NCBI GenBank assembly: GCA_016718805.1
Contig: JADKCP010000001.1
Location: forward strand, 310,001-374,000
Source of the DNA: Bacteroidota bacterium
GTDB lineage: Bacteria; Bacteroidota; Bacteroidia; UBA4408
Length of the DNA: 64,000 nt
Direction: 5' to 3'
The notes under the pieces are model-generated. The model saw only the letters and a list, made by a program, of their open reading frames with translations. It was not told the DNA's origin and searched no databases. This document shows, in pieces, positions 36,288 to 45,415 of this stretch. How positions within the stretch are numbered: position 1 is the first letter of the stretch; every line of letters begins with the position of its first letter. The position numbers were made by a program, and so were the translations under genes.

Positions 36288-37607
36288 TTATTGAAACAAG
36301 CGAAATATATCGTTTCCGTTTGCAAACAGTAATAATGCTAATAGCAAAATCATACCTGCCGTTTGCGCATATTCCATAAACTTCTCGTTCGGCTTTCGGC
36401 GGGTAATTACTTCCCACAATAAAAACAACACATGCCCACCATCCAATGCCGGTATTGGCAATAAATTCATCACCGCCAAAATGATCGATAAAAATGCCGT
36501 CAAGTTCCAAAAGCGCTCCCAATCCCACACCGGTGAAAATATTTTACCCATCGTTATAAAACCACCTAAGGATTTATACGCTCCGGTTTCGGGCGAAAAA
36601 ATTAGCTTAAACTGTTTGATGTAATCGTCAAAGGTGTGTATTGCTTTGTTTGTTCCGGCAGGAATAGCTTCTAAAAAACTGTAATCTATTTTTTTGGTTT
36701 CTAAATAGTTGGAATAATCTTTTAAGGAAAATCCTATTATTCCTTCTTTTGGAACATCTACTTTTACAGAGGTTTCAGCATTTGCACGCATCAAATGAAC
36801 TGTAATTTGTTGATTTTTGTGCGCCTGTAAAGCGGCTCTAAATTCATCAAAATAGCGTGTTTCCGAAGAGTCAACACCAATAATTATATCACCTTTGGTA
36901 AGACCGGCTTTTGAAGCCGCAGAACCCGGATTTACTTCTTCTACTTCTATTGTTTGCCTCGGACTAATAAAGCTTCCTTGCGATTTTATTAAAGCGCCTG
37001 CAAACCCTGCTGGTACCGGAATGTCCAATGTTTCGCCGGCTCGTTCTACAGTAACAGATTGTGCTTCGTTAAACAAAATTTCTGCAGGAATTTTAGCAAA
37101 ATTTTCAACTTCTTTATGGTCAACAAATAAAATTTTGTCGCCACTTTTTAGACCCATCTTTAGCGCTGTTGAATCGCAAGCAATCCCGTATTTAAGGTTT
37201 TTCGTAGGTAAATATTCTTCGCCCCAATAAGCTAAAATGCAGATGTAAATGAGTATTCCAAGTAATGCGTTTACAGTTACTCCACCAAGCATTATGATTA
37301 ATCGTTGCCAGGCCGGCTTGCTTCTAAATTCCCAAGGCTGCGGAGGTTTTGCCATTTGCTCCTTATCCATACTCTCATCAATCATCCCCGAAATTTTCAC
37401 ATAACCACCTAATGGCAACCAACCTATTCCATATTCAGTTTCTCCCTTTTGCTTTTTGAATAACGAAAACCAAGGATCAAAAAACAAGTAAAATTTTTCA
37501 ACGCGGGTCTTAAATAATTTGGCGGGAATAAAATGTCCAAGCTCGTGCAATACTACAAGTATCGATAAACTTAATATTAATTGTGCTGCTTTAATCAGAA
37601 TTTCCAT
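36288..37607 (-). CDS. rseP: RIP metalloprotease RseP (site-2 protease)
   Basis: 439 residues, a zinc protease within the cytoplasmic membrane. RseP cuts anti-sigma factors and remnant signal peptides. The zinc site HELGH is at residues 21-25 in the first helix, and the second metal motif is NLLPIPALDGGH near the C terminus. One clear PDZ domain (EEVNPGSAASKAGLTKGDII) precedes it, with a second, more divergent one before that (LKYGIACDSTALKMGLKSGD). Its own -7 box is 31 nt upstream, and dxr lies 96 bp upstream on the same strand. Confidence 0.93.
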   Translation of the reverse strand: MEILIKAAQLILSLSILVVLHELGHFIPAKLFKTRVEKFYLFFDPWFSLFKKQKGETEYGIGWLPLGGYVKISGMIDESMDKEQMAKPPQPWEFRSKPAWQRLIIMLGGVTVNALLGILIYICILAYWGEEYLPTKNLKYGIACDSTALKMGLKSGDKILFVDHKEVENFAKIPAEILFNEAQSVTVERAGETLDIPVPAGFAGALIKSQGSFISPRQTIEVEEVNPGSAASKAGLTKGDIIIGVDSSETRYFDEFRAALQAHKNQQITVHLMRANAETSVKVDVPKEGIIGFSLKDYSNYLETKKIDYSFLEAIPAGTNKAIHTFDDYIKQFKLIFSPETGAYKSLGGFITMGKIFSPVWDWERFWNLTAFLSIILAVMNLLPIPALDGGHVLFLLWEVITRRKPNEKFMEYAQTAGMILLLALLLFANGNDIFRLFQ

Positions 37608-37638
37608 GTATGTTATTTTGAGCTTTTTTTAACGCGTT

Positions 37639-37646
37639 CAAAGGTA
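37639..37646 (-). promoter_or_regulatory. -7 box TACCTTTG of rseP
   Basis: Minus-strand match to TAnnTTTG, 31 nt before the rseP ATG, between dxr and rseP. No -33 TTG. Confidence 0.5.
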
Positions 37647-37703
37647 ATTGCTTTGTTGCTGTAATCGAATGTTTGTATAAAGTTTAACAAAGTTTAATAG
37701 CTT

Positions 37704-38858
37704 TTATAAGAGTGCAGTTGCCATGCGCCGTGCTTCATTATCACTGGTTACATAGTTGTCATAATCGGGCTTAGCAATATAGGGAACTTTCGACATGCAG
37801 GTCTCAATAATGTCCGACATTCCTAAAAAGGAAATTTTATCTTTCAAAAATGCATCAACTACAACTTCATTGGCCGCGTTCAGCACACAAGGCATATTGC
37901 CACCTTTATTGAGTGCATCAAATGCCAATGCCAAATTGCGAAAAGTTTCGGTATCGGGTTTTTCAAAAGTTAATTCAGGATAAGCCAAAAAATTGAAACG
38001 AGGAAAATCCGATTTCAACCGCTGCGGATAAGCCATCGCATATTGTATGGGTAATTTCATATCCGGCAAACCCATTTGTGCCTTCATGCTGCCGTCTTCA
38101 AATTGCACGATGCTGTGCACAATCGATTGAGGATGCACAATTACATCAATTTGGTTCGTGTTTAATCCGAACAACCACTTTGCTTCAATTACTTCAAGCC
38201 CTTTGTTCATAAGGCTTGCCGAATCAATGGTGATTTTTGCACCCATATCCCAATTCGGATGTTTAAGCGCTTGCTCCTTTTTTACACTTGCTAAAAATTC
38301 CTTGTTTTTTCCTCTAAACGGACCACCGGAAGCAGTCAAATAAATTTTTTCAATAGGATTATGAAACTCTCCTACAAGACATTGAAATATTGCAGAGTGT
38401 TCCGAATCAACGGGATAAATATTTACTCCTTTTTCCTTCGCAAGTTTTGTAACCAATTCGCCTGCTACTACTAAAGTTTCTTTGTTAGCCAGCGCCAGTT
38501 GTTTTCCTGCGTTAATTGCTGAAAGTGTTGGCTGCAAACCGGCATAGCCCACTAAGGCTGTTAATACCAAATCTATACTTTCCATTTGAACAACCTGAGC
38601 AAGAGCCTCTTGTCCGGCATAAACTTTAATGTCGTGCCCACTAAGCGCTTGCATCACTTTGTCACGTTTTGAAGTATCGCCGATAACTACACAATTGGGC
38701 GAAAATTGGATTGCTTGAGCAATTAATAAATCCGCATTTTGTTGTGCAGTTAATACCTCCACCTCAAATTGAGTTGGGTTAGCTGCGATTACATCTAGCG
38801 CCTGAGTACCAATAGAACCGGTACTTCCAAGTATGGCTATTTTCTTTGTTTCTTCCAA
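37704..38858 (-). CDS. dxr: 1-deoxy-D-xylulose 5-phosphate reductoisomerase
   Basis: 384 residues. Dxr converts DXP to 2-C-methyl-D-erythritol 4-phosphate with NADPH, the committed step of the MEP isoprenoid pathway. The NADPH-binding loop is GSTGSIGTQAL (10-20). The metal-binding acid is in PVDSEHSAIFQ and the substrate loops are TASGGPF and SASLMNKGLE. It starts 15 bp after the secA stop, so it is very likely co-transcribed with secA. Confidence 0.96.
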   Translation of the reverse strand: MEETKKIAILGSTGSIGTQALDVIAANPTQFEVEVLTAQQNADLLIAQAIQFSPNCVVIGDTSKRDKVMQALSGHDIKVYAGQEALAQVVQMESIDLVLTALVGYAGLQPTLSAINAGKQLALANKETLVVAGELVTKLAKEKGVNIYPVDSEHSAIFQCLVGEFHNPIEKIYLTASGGPFRGKNKEFLASVKKEQALKHPNWDMGAKITIDSASLMNKGLEVIEAKWLFGLNTNQIDVIVHPQSIVHSIVQFEDGSMKAQMGLPDMKLPIQYAMAYPQRLKSDFPRFNFLAYPELTFEKPDTETFRNLALAFDALNKGGNMPCVLNAANEVVVDAFLKDKISFLGMSDIIETCMSKVPYIAKPDYDNYVTSDNEARRMATALL

Positions 38859-38873
38859 AATAAGCCTCTTAAA

Positions 38874-41800
38874 TTAGGCATTTGCCCCGTGACAATTTTT
38901 AAACTTTTTGCCACTTCCACAAGGACAAGCATCGTTGCGACCAACTGTTTTTTCAACACGCACAGGTTGTACTTTAGGCTTTTCGGGTGCAGCATCAGGT
39001 GCTGGTTTTCCGGCAGCAGTAGCTCCTGTGTCGTCGGTACGACTAACTTGTAATTTACTCATGTCGGTTCGTACCGGTGCTTTAATTTCTTTTACCGCAT
39101 TTTTATTTTCTTCAGGTAAAGATGCTTTAGATAAAAAGGAAACGATGTCTTTGTTTACTTTAGTAATCATCGTTTTAAATAACTCAAACGATTCAAACTT
39201 GTAAATCAACAATGGATCTTTTTGTTCGTATACTGCATTTTGAACCGATGTTTTTAATTCATCCAACTCACGTAAATGTTCTTTCCAGGCATCATCAATA
39301 ATGTTTAATGGAACGTTCTTTTCAAATGCCGAAAACAGCTCTCGTCCTTTTGATTCGTATGATTTTTTCAAATTGGCAATTACTTGCATGGTGCTGATTC
39401 CATCTGTAAAAGGAATCACAATGTTTTCGTAAATGTGTGCTGAATTTTCATACACATTTTTCACAACAGGATATACATTTTCTGTAATCATTGCTGCCTT
39501 TTCCTGGTAATGTGCATAGGCTTTTTCATATACCAATTCAACCAATGTGTCGTGCGGTGTTTTCATAAACTCGCTTTCGGCAACAGGACTTTCAATTGAT
39601 AATACACGTATCAATTCCAAATCAAAACCTTCAACATCCTTTTGTTCCTGGTATTCGCTCACGATGCTTTCGCATACATCGTACATGCTGTTAGCAATGT
39701 CAACTGCCAAACGTTCACCAAATAAAGCATGTCGGCGCTTGTTATACACTACTTCTCGCTGCGAATTCATTACATCATCATACTCAAGCAAGCGCTTTCG
39801 AGTGCCGAAATTATTCTCCTCTACTTTTTTCTGAGCACGTTCAATCGATTTGGTAATCATGCTGTGCTGAATTACTTCGCCTTCTTCAATTCCCATGCGG
39901 TCCATTAATTTGGCAATTCTATCAGAACCAAACAAGCGCATCAAATCATCTTCAAGCGACACAAAAAATTGGGATGTTCCCGGATCACCTTGTCTTCCTG
40001 CTCGTCCTCTCAACTGTCGGTCAACTCTACGTGAATCGTGGCGTTCGGTACCAACAATGGCTAATCCTCCTGCTTCTTTTACACCCGGACCAAGTTTAAT
40101 ATCCGTACCCCTTCCGGCCATGTTTGTAGCTATGGTTACTGTACCGGCCTTACCTGCTTCGGCTACAATTTCAGCTTCACGCTGGTGCATCTTGGCATTA
40201 AGTACGTTGTGTTTAATATTTTTAAGCTTCAACATACGGCTAAGCAATTCCGAAATTTCTACAGAAGTAGTACCAACCAACACCGGACGACCTTTTTGGG
40301 TTTCTTCAACAATGTTATCAATAACAGCATTGTACTTTTCACGTTTGGTTTTGTAAACTAAATCTTCTTTGTCTTTACGTGCAATCGGACGATTGGTAGG
40401 TATTACAACAACATCCAATTTATAAATATCCCACAACTCAGCCGATTCAGTTTCGGCGGTTCCGGTCATACCGGCCAATTTTTTATACATGCGGAAATAA
40501 TTCTGCAAGGTAACGGTGGCATAGGTTTGTGTTGATGCTTCTACTTTTACGTTTTCTTTTGCTTCTATTGCTTGGTGGAGTCCATCTGAATAACGTCGGC
40601 CTTCCATAATACGACCGGTTTGCTCATCAACAATTTTAATTTTATTATCAATAATCACATATTCCACATCCAATTCAAAAAGGGTATAAGCCTTCATCAA
40701 TTGATTCATGGTATGCACACGTTCACTTTTGATAGCAAAATCGCGCATAAGTTCTTCTTTGCGATTTCGCTTATCTGAATCGCTTAATGTTGATTTTTCA
40801 ATTTCAGCAATCTCACTTCCAACATCCGGAAGCACATAAAACTTAGCGTCTTCAGTGGCTCCTGAAATAAGTTCAATTCCTTTTTCTGTAAGTTCAATCG
40901 TGTTGTTTTTTTCGTCAATCACAAAAAACAACTCAGCATCCACCTTTGGCATTTCTTTGCCATGGTCTTGCATGTAGTAATTTTCGGTTTTTTGCAATTG
41001 AGCTTTGATTCCGGGTTCGCTCAAAAATTTAATTAAGGCTTTATTCTTAGGTAATCCGCGGTAAGCGCGCAAGAGAGCAAAACCAGCTTCTTCATTTTTT
41101 TTAGGATCGTTGAGCGCAAATGTTTTTTTAGCATCCGCCAATACTGTATTCACATAATTGCGTTGTGCATTAACTAGTTTTTCAATTTTGGGTTTTAACT
41201 CAAAAAATTCATGTACATCGCCTTTCGGTGTTGGTCCTGAAATAATCAATGGTGTACGTGCATCGTCAATTAAAACACTATCCACCTCATCCACTATAGC
41301 GTAATTGTGAGGTCGCTGCACCAAATCTTCCGGATTACGCGCCATGTTGTCGCGCAGGTAATCAAAGCCAAATTCGTTATTGGTACCGTAAGTAATATCC
41401 GCCAAATATGCACGACGGCGTTCATCCGAATTGGGTTCATGCTTATCGATGCAATCAACGGTGAGCCCATGAAATTCAAACAAAGGACCCATCCATTCTG
41501 AGTCACGCTTGGAGAGGTAGTTGTTTACAGTAACCAAATGCAATCCCATCCCGCTAAGGGCATTTAAATAAACGGGTAAGGTTCCAACAAGCGTTTTTCC
41601 TTCACCCGTGCCCATTTCCGAAATTTTTCCTTGGTGTAAAACAATCCCACCAATTAACTGAACATCGTAATGTACCATGTCCCAAGTAACACGATTACCG
41701 GCAGCTATCCACGAATTAGAAAAAATAGCTTTATCGCCTTCTATTTTCACACTATCGCGGGAGGCGGCCATATCGCGGTCCATTTGTGTGGCAGTAACAG

Positions 41801-42197
41801 TGATACTTGCATTTTCTTTAAAACGCTTTGCAGTTTCTTTCATTACAGCAAAAGCTTCAGGTAGCAATTCGTTAAGTACTACTTCAATTTTGCTAGTAAC
41901 AGTTTTCTTGAGCTGATCGATAGTATCGTAGTTTTTTTCCTTCTCACTCACTTCCATTTCGGGATTGTTCTCAATGGCATTGCGCAGTTCTTGCATTTGA
42001 GTATTCTCAGCTTCAATAGCTTGTTGAATGCGTTGTTTAAACTCAATTGTCTTAGAACGCAAACCGTCGTGGCTCAATTGGCTGATGCTTTCACTGGCTT
42101 TATGAATTTTTTCGATGATGGGTTGAATATCACGAATGTCGCGCTCTGATTTGTTTCCGAATAGTTTGGAAACGGATTTGGTAAGAAAATCTAACAT
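38874..42197 (-). CDS. secA: Preprotein translocase ATPase SecA
   Basis: 1107 residues, longer than the E. coli protein (901) because of insertions usual in Bacteroidota. SecA drives Sec-dependent export. Visible motifs are Walker A MGTGEGKT, DEVDSVLIDDART (motif II), GTTSVEISELLSRM, TNMAGRGTDIKLGPGV and RQLRGRAGRQGDPG. The extreme C terminus has the zinc-binding CPCGSGKKFKNCHG that contacts SecB or phospholipids. The insertion around residues 330-480 (AQRNYVNTVLADAKKTF onward) is in the usual Bacteroidota position. Confidence 0.97.
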   Translation of the reverse strand: MLDFLTKSVSKLFGNKSERDIRDIQPIIEKIHKASESISQLSHDGLRSKTIEFKQRIQQAIEAENTQMQELRNAIENNPEMEVSEKEKNYDTIDQLKKTVTSKIEVVLNELLPEAFAVMKETAKRFKENASITVTATQMDRDMAASRDSVKIEGDKAIFSNSWIAAGNRVTWDMVHYDVQLIGGIVLHQGKISEMGTGEGKTLVGTLPVYLNALSGMGLHLVTVNNYLSKRDSEWMGPLFEFHGLTVDCIDKHEPNSDERRRAYLADITYGTNNEFGFDYLRDNMARNPEDLVQRPHNYAIVDEVDSVLIDDARTPLIISGPTPKGDVHEFFELKPKIEKLVNAQRNYVNTVLADAKKTFALNDPKKNEEAGFALLRAYRGLPKNKALIKFLSEPGIKAQLQKTENYYMQDHGKEMPKVDAELFFVIDEKNNTIELTEKGIELISGATEDAKFYVLPDVGSEIAEIEKSTLSDSDKRNRKEELMRDFAIKSERVHTMNQLMKAYTLFELDVEYVIIDNKIKIVDEQTGRIMEGRRYSDGLHQAIEAKENVKVEASTQTYATVTLQNYFRMYKKLAGMTGTAETESAELWDIYKLDVVVIPTNRPIARKDKEDLVYKTKREKYNAVIDNIVEETQKGRPVLVGTTSVEISELLSRMLKLKNIKHNVLNAKMHQREAEIVAEAGKAGTVTIATNMAGRGTDIKLGPGVKEAGGLAIVGTERHDSRRVDRQLRGRAGRQGDPGTSQFFVSLEDDLMRLFGSDRIAKLMDRMGIEEGEVIQHSMITKSIERAQKKVEENNFGTRKRLLEYDDVMNSQREVVYNKRRHALFGERLAVDIANSMYDVCESIVSEYQEQKDVEGFDLELIRVLSIESPVAESEFMKTPHDTLVELVYEKAYAHYQEKAAMITENVYPVVKNVYENSAHIYENIVIPFTDGISTMQVIANLKKSYESKGRELFSAFEKNVPLNIIDDAWKEHLRELDELKTSVQNAVYEQKDPLLIYKFESFELFKTMITKVNKDIVSFLSKASLPEENKNAVKEIKAPVRTDMSKLQVSRTDDTGATAAGKPAPDAAPEKPKVQPVRVEKTVGRNDACPCGSGKKFKNCHGANA

Positions 42198-42307
42198 AGT
42201 TTTTTAATAGAATAAATAGTACGCTTGTCGATTACACGAAACCTGCCAAAGACTAAAACCTGCCAAAGCAGGAATTATTGTCAGATACAGCTTGGTATAA
42301 AGGCCTG

Positions 42308-42315
42308 CAAAAGTA
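42308..42315 (-). promoter_or_regulatory. -7 box TACTTTTG of secA with a structured leader
   Basis: Minus-strand match to TAnnTTTG about 110 nt upstream of the secA ATG. The leader contains AACCTGCCAAAG twice in direct repeat (42240-42251, 42257-42268) and a CCTGC-CAAA-GCAGG hairpin (42259-42272). An AGGCCTGCA repeat (42301-42309, 42338-42346) straddles the -7 box. Confidence 0.45.
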
Positions 42316-42433
42316 GGGTTTTTTTAGCGAACAGGAAAGGCCTGCAGCATTATTTGATTTCCTTGATTGGAGCTGAACTCAGAAGTTTAGTATATTGTAC
42401 GAAATTTAGATTTAACAAAACGGCTGATTTCTA

Positions 42434-43252
42434 ATGCTGGTAAATGATACAACACATTCGCAGTTTGATGTTTCGGCACCGAATTATGATGCTGAATTTA
42501 CAACAAGCGCCATTGGAAAAATGCAGCGCGAGCGAGTTTATTTTGCCCTACAAGTTAATAAGCTAGTTAAGAGCAAAAGCAAAATTTTGGAAATAAATTG
42601 CGGTACAGGCGAAGATGCCATTTGGCTAGCCAATCATGGACATTCGGTTTTGGCTACAGATGCTTCCGAAGAAATGATTCGTATTGCAAAACAAAAAGCA
42701 AGTGGATTAAATAAGTCTGATTTGCAGTTTCAACAAGCAGAATTCTCAGACTTAAATGCAAAATACGGCACACAGAAATTTGATTTGATATTTTCCAATT
42801 TTGGGGGATTAAATTGTGTGAATGTGACTGAATTAACTCAGCTTTTTTCAGATTTTTCAAAACTACTTTTGCCCAATGGAAAATTAGCACTAGTGGTAAT
42901 GGGGCGTAAATGTTTATGGGAACGCAATTATTTTTTACTTAAAGGCAGTTCCAAAAATGCGTTTCGCCGAAATTCTAAACAGACGGTTGCTGCTCATTTA
43001 GGAGCCGGTACTTACGTTTCAACCTACTATTATTCTCCTAAAGAATTACTTCAATTAACTGATGCAAATTTTAAACAAGAAGAACTTGTACCAATTGGTT
43101 TTTTTGTACCACCCTCTTACCTCGAAAATTTTTTCGCCAAGAATAAAGGCTATTTAAAAGTCTTGTACTTTTTGGAGAAAGGAATCTTTAAATGGAAATT
43201 TTTAGCAAATTATTCAGATCATTATTTATTGATTCTTACTAAAAAAACATAG
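42434..43252 (+). CDS. Class I SAM-dependent methyltransferase
   Basis: 272 residues. The SAM-binding motif I is ILEINCGTGEDAIWLA, followed by the acidic VLATDASEEMIRIA and FDLIFSNFGGLNC. This is a Rossmann-type class I methyltransferase, similar to small-molecule methyltransferases of the UbiE/BioC kind. The C-terminal part (GFFVPPSYLENFF) is hydrophobic, so a lipid-like substrate is possible. The substrate is unknown. It is divergent from secA. Confidence 0.85.
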   Translation: MLVNDTTHSQFDVSAPNYDAEFTTSAIGKMQRERVYFALQVNKLVKSKSKILEINCGTGEDAIWLANHGHSVLATDASEEMIRIAKQKASGLNKSDLQFQQAEFSDLNAKYGTQKFDLIFSNFGGLNCVNVTELTQLFSDFSKLLLPNGKLALVVMGRKCLWERNYFLLKGSSKNAFRRNSKQTVAAHLGAGTYVSTYYYSPKELLQLTDANFKQEELVPIGFFVPPSYLENFFAKNKGYLKVLYFLEKGIFKWKFLANYSDHYLLILTKKT

Positions 43253-43309
43253 CTTTATACTTTGTATTAACTCTGTTAAATTCCAGTTAAGGTGTTAAAA
43301 ATTATAGTG

Positions 43310-43930
43310 ATGAGAAACATAATTTTTTGTGCTCTAATTCTTTTTTTTAATTCTTGCAAAAAGGACAATACAAGTGTTTCAGGAAAAGTGTTCCATAGTT
43401 GTACCAATCAACCTCTTTCAAATGTGCTTGTCGAGGTGTATAGCGGAGAAGATAGTAAATCAAGTACGAATCGCACCACACTTATTGAATCTACTACAAC
43501 GTCAACGGATGGTTCATATGAAATAAATTTTAGAGCAAGTTATTTTGATGAAGTTTATTGGTTATTGTGTGCGGGGAAGCGATTTGATTTTATAGATAAA
43601 AAGAAGAATAATAAACTTGACCTTAGTATTACGTATGCATCTCAAAAATCAATTCTGGAGCTACAACTTAAGAATATTGCACCTTTCGATAACAACGATA
43701 GTATTTACCTTGAAGCTAATTTTCCAAACTCCCTCTATCCCAACAGCATAAAGCAGTATAGCTATAAAGGAACTGCAGTAAACAAAACAGTAAGTTTGAC
43801 AATTGATGGCTGCTCTCCGAAATTGGCTGTACTAAAATGGGCAGTTACCAAAAATGATAGTACTTCCTTTTATAACAATACAGTAAACTGCGGAAATGGT
43901 GGAACTTCTTACTATGCAATTTACTATTAA
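43310..43930 (+). CDS. Predicted lipoprotein with carboxypeptidase-regulatory-like fold
   Basis: 206 residues from the ATG at 43310; a GTG at 43292 gives a longer frame, but the ATG places the signal peptide correctly. RNIIFCALILFFNSC ends in a lipobox-like FNSC with the lipidated cysteine near residue 16, followed by KKD. Residues ~25-90 resemble a carboxypeptidase-regulatory-like beta-sandwich (VSGKVFHSCTNQPLSNVLVE, TSTDGSYEINF). The rest is unrecognised, with a conserved-looking GCSPKLAVLKWAVT. It is probably anchored to the periplasmic face of a membrane. Function unknown. Confidence 0.7.
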   Translation: MRNIIFCALILFFNSCKKDNTSVSGKVFHSCTNQPLSNVLVEVYSGEDSKSSTNRTTLIESTTTSTDGSYEINFRASYFDEVYWLLCAGKRFDFIDKKKNNKLDLSITYASQKSILELQLKNIAPFDNNDSIYLEANFPNSLYPNSIKQYSYKGTAVNKTVSLTIDGCSPKLAVLKWAVTKNDSTSFYNNTVNCGNGGTSYYAIYY

Positions 43931-44007
43931 AACATGAATTCAATAAAATAAGTTAGGAAACTTGGGCATCGAAGTCTAATTAATTTTCGATTATCTTTAG
44001 CGGATAT

Positions 44008-45414
44008 ATGTCGCTAAAAATACTACTAACCCACGGTTATTTTCTAAATGAAGACGAAAAGGAAAAGGAAATTATGAAGCCTTATCCTCCGCTCGGAATA
44101 CTTTACATTTCAGCACATCTCGAAAAACACGGATTCTACAACGAAGTGTATGATTCTACTTTTTCGAGTTTTGAAAATTTGTGCGCTCACTTGCTTGCCA
44201 ATGCTCCCGATTTGGTAGGGATCTACACAAATTTAATGACCAAAATTAATGTTCTCAAAATCATTCGTTTCATTAAATCTACTCCGCAATTAAAACACAC
44301 CCAAGTAGTTTTAGGAGGCCCGGAAGTTCGAAATCATTTACAAAATTTTTTGCTGCACGGTGCCGATATCATAGTTGTTGGAGAAGGCGAAGAAAGCATG
44401 TTGGAAGTTGCTACACATCTCAATACTGCAAATTCTAAAGATGAATGGAATAACATTCAAGGCATTGCTTTTTTAGATAGTACAGGAAAATTAATTCAAA
44501 CGAAACCCCGAAACTTACTGCGCAATATTGATGAACTGCCTTTTCCTAATCGAAAAAAAATAAATCTTCAAAAGTATTTCGATGCTTGGAAAAGTAAGCA
44601 TCCTCAGAGTGCAATTTCAGTCTCTACCATGCGTGGATGCCCATACACTTGCAACTGGTGTAGCCGCGCTGTTTACGGACAAAGCTACCGACGCCGAAGT
44701 CCGAAATTAGTGGTGGATGAAATGGAATTTATTCAAAAAAATTACCAAGTCGATACTATTTGGTTTGTGGATGATGTGTTTACAGTGAGCCACAAATGGC
44801 TTGAAGAGTTTAAAGATGAAGTAGTAAAGCGAAAACTTAATTTCCCTTTTGAATGTATCACTAGAGCCGATCGACTCAATGAGGAAGTGCTGCAACTATT
44901 AAAGCAAAGCGGTTGTTTCAGAGTGTGGATTGGCGCTGAAAGCGGATCTCAAAAAGTAATTGATGCCATGGACCGCCGTGTAACTGTTGAGCAAGTGCGC
45001 ACGATGATTCAATTGGCAAAAAAGTTTCAAATACAAACAGGCACATTTATCATGCTGGGCTATCCCGGCGAAACCGAAGCAGATATTGAAGAAACCATAC
45101 ATCACCTCAAAGTGGCCGACCCCGATTTATATACAATTACAGTAGCATATCCCATTAAAGGTACACCCTTGTATGCAGAGGTTGAAAGCCGTTTTGTAAA
45201 GAAATTAAATTGGGAAAGCAGTACCGACCGTGATATTGATTTTACACGAACATACCGTCGTAAGTATTATGATTATGCCTTACGTAGATTGTATAATGAA
45301 GTGGCTTTTTACAAAGAAAAAAGTAGGGGAGCTTCGGCACCAAAACTACTGCTGCACAAAGCGAAATCATTATTTTCAAAAGCAGCTATGCGCTGGCATC
45401 GAGCACTAAGTTAA
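44008..45414 (+). CDS. B12-binding-domain radical SAM protein
   Basis: 468 residues. The N terminus is a cobalamin-binding-type Rossmann domain (residues ~1-135; PYPPLGILYISAHLEKHG, VVLGGPEVRN, IIVVGEGEE). The radical SAM core carries the iron-sulfur motif CPYTCNWC (Cys211, Cys215, Cys218), IWFVDDVFTVSHKW and GTFIMLGYPGET. This layout belongs to the BchE/HpnP-like class, which catalyses methylation or rearrangement of unactivated carbons. The first domain lacks a clear DxHxxG, so cobalamin may be bound base-off or not at all. The substrate is unknown. A TATCTTTA box (43992-43999), one base off consensus, ends eight bases before the ATG. Confidence 0.88.
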   Translation: MSLKILLTHGYFLNEDEKEKEIMKPYPPLGILYISAHLEKHGFYNEVYDSTFSSFENLCAHLLANAPDLVGIYTNLMTKINVLKIIRFIKSTPQLKHTQVVLGGPEVRNHLQNFLLHGADIIVVGEGEESMLEVATHLNTANSKDEWNNIQGIAFLDSTGKLIQTKPRNLLRNIDELPFPNRKKINLQKYFDAWKSKHPQSAISVSTMRGCPYTCNWCSRAVYGQSYRRRSPKLVVDEMEFIQKNYQVDTIWFVDDVFTVSHKWLEEFKDEVVKRKLNFPFECITRADRLNEEVLQLLKQSGCFRVWIGAESGSQKVIDAMDRRVTVEQVRTMIQLAKKFQIQTGTFIMLGYPGETEADIEETIHHLKVADPDLYTITVAYPIKGTPLYAEVESRFVKKLNWESSTDRDIDFTRTYRRKYYDYALRRLYNEVAFYKEKSRGASAPKLLLHKAKSLFSKAAMRWHRALS

Positions 45415-45415
45415 C

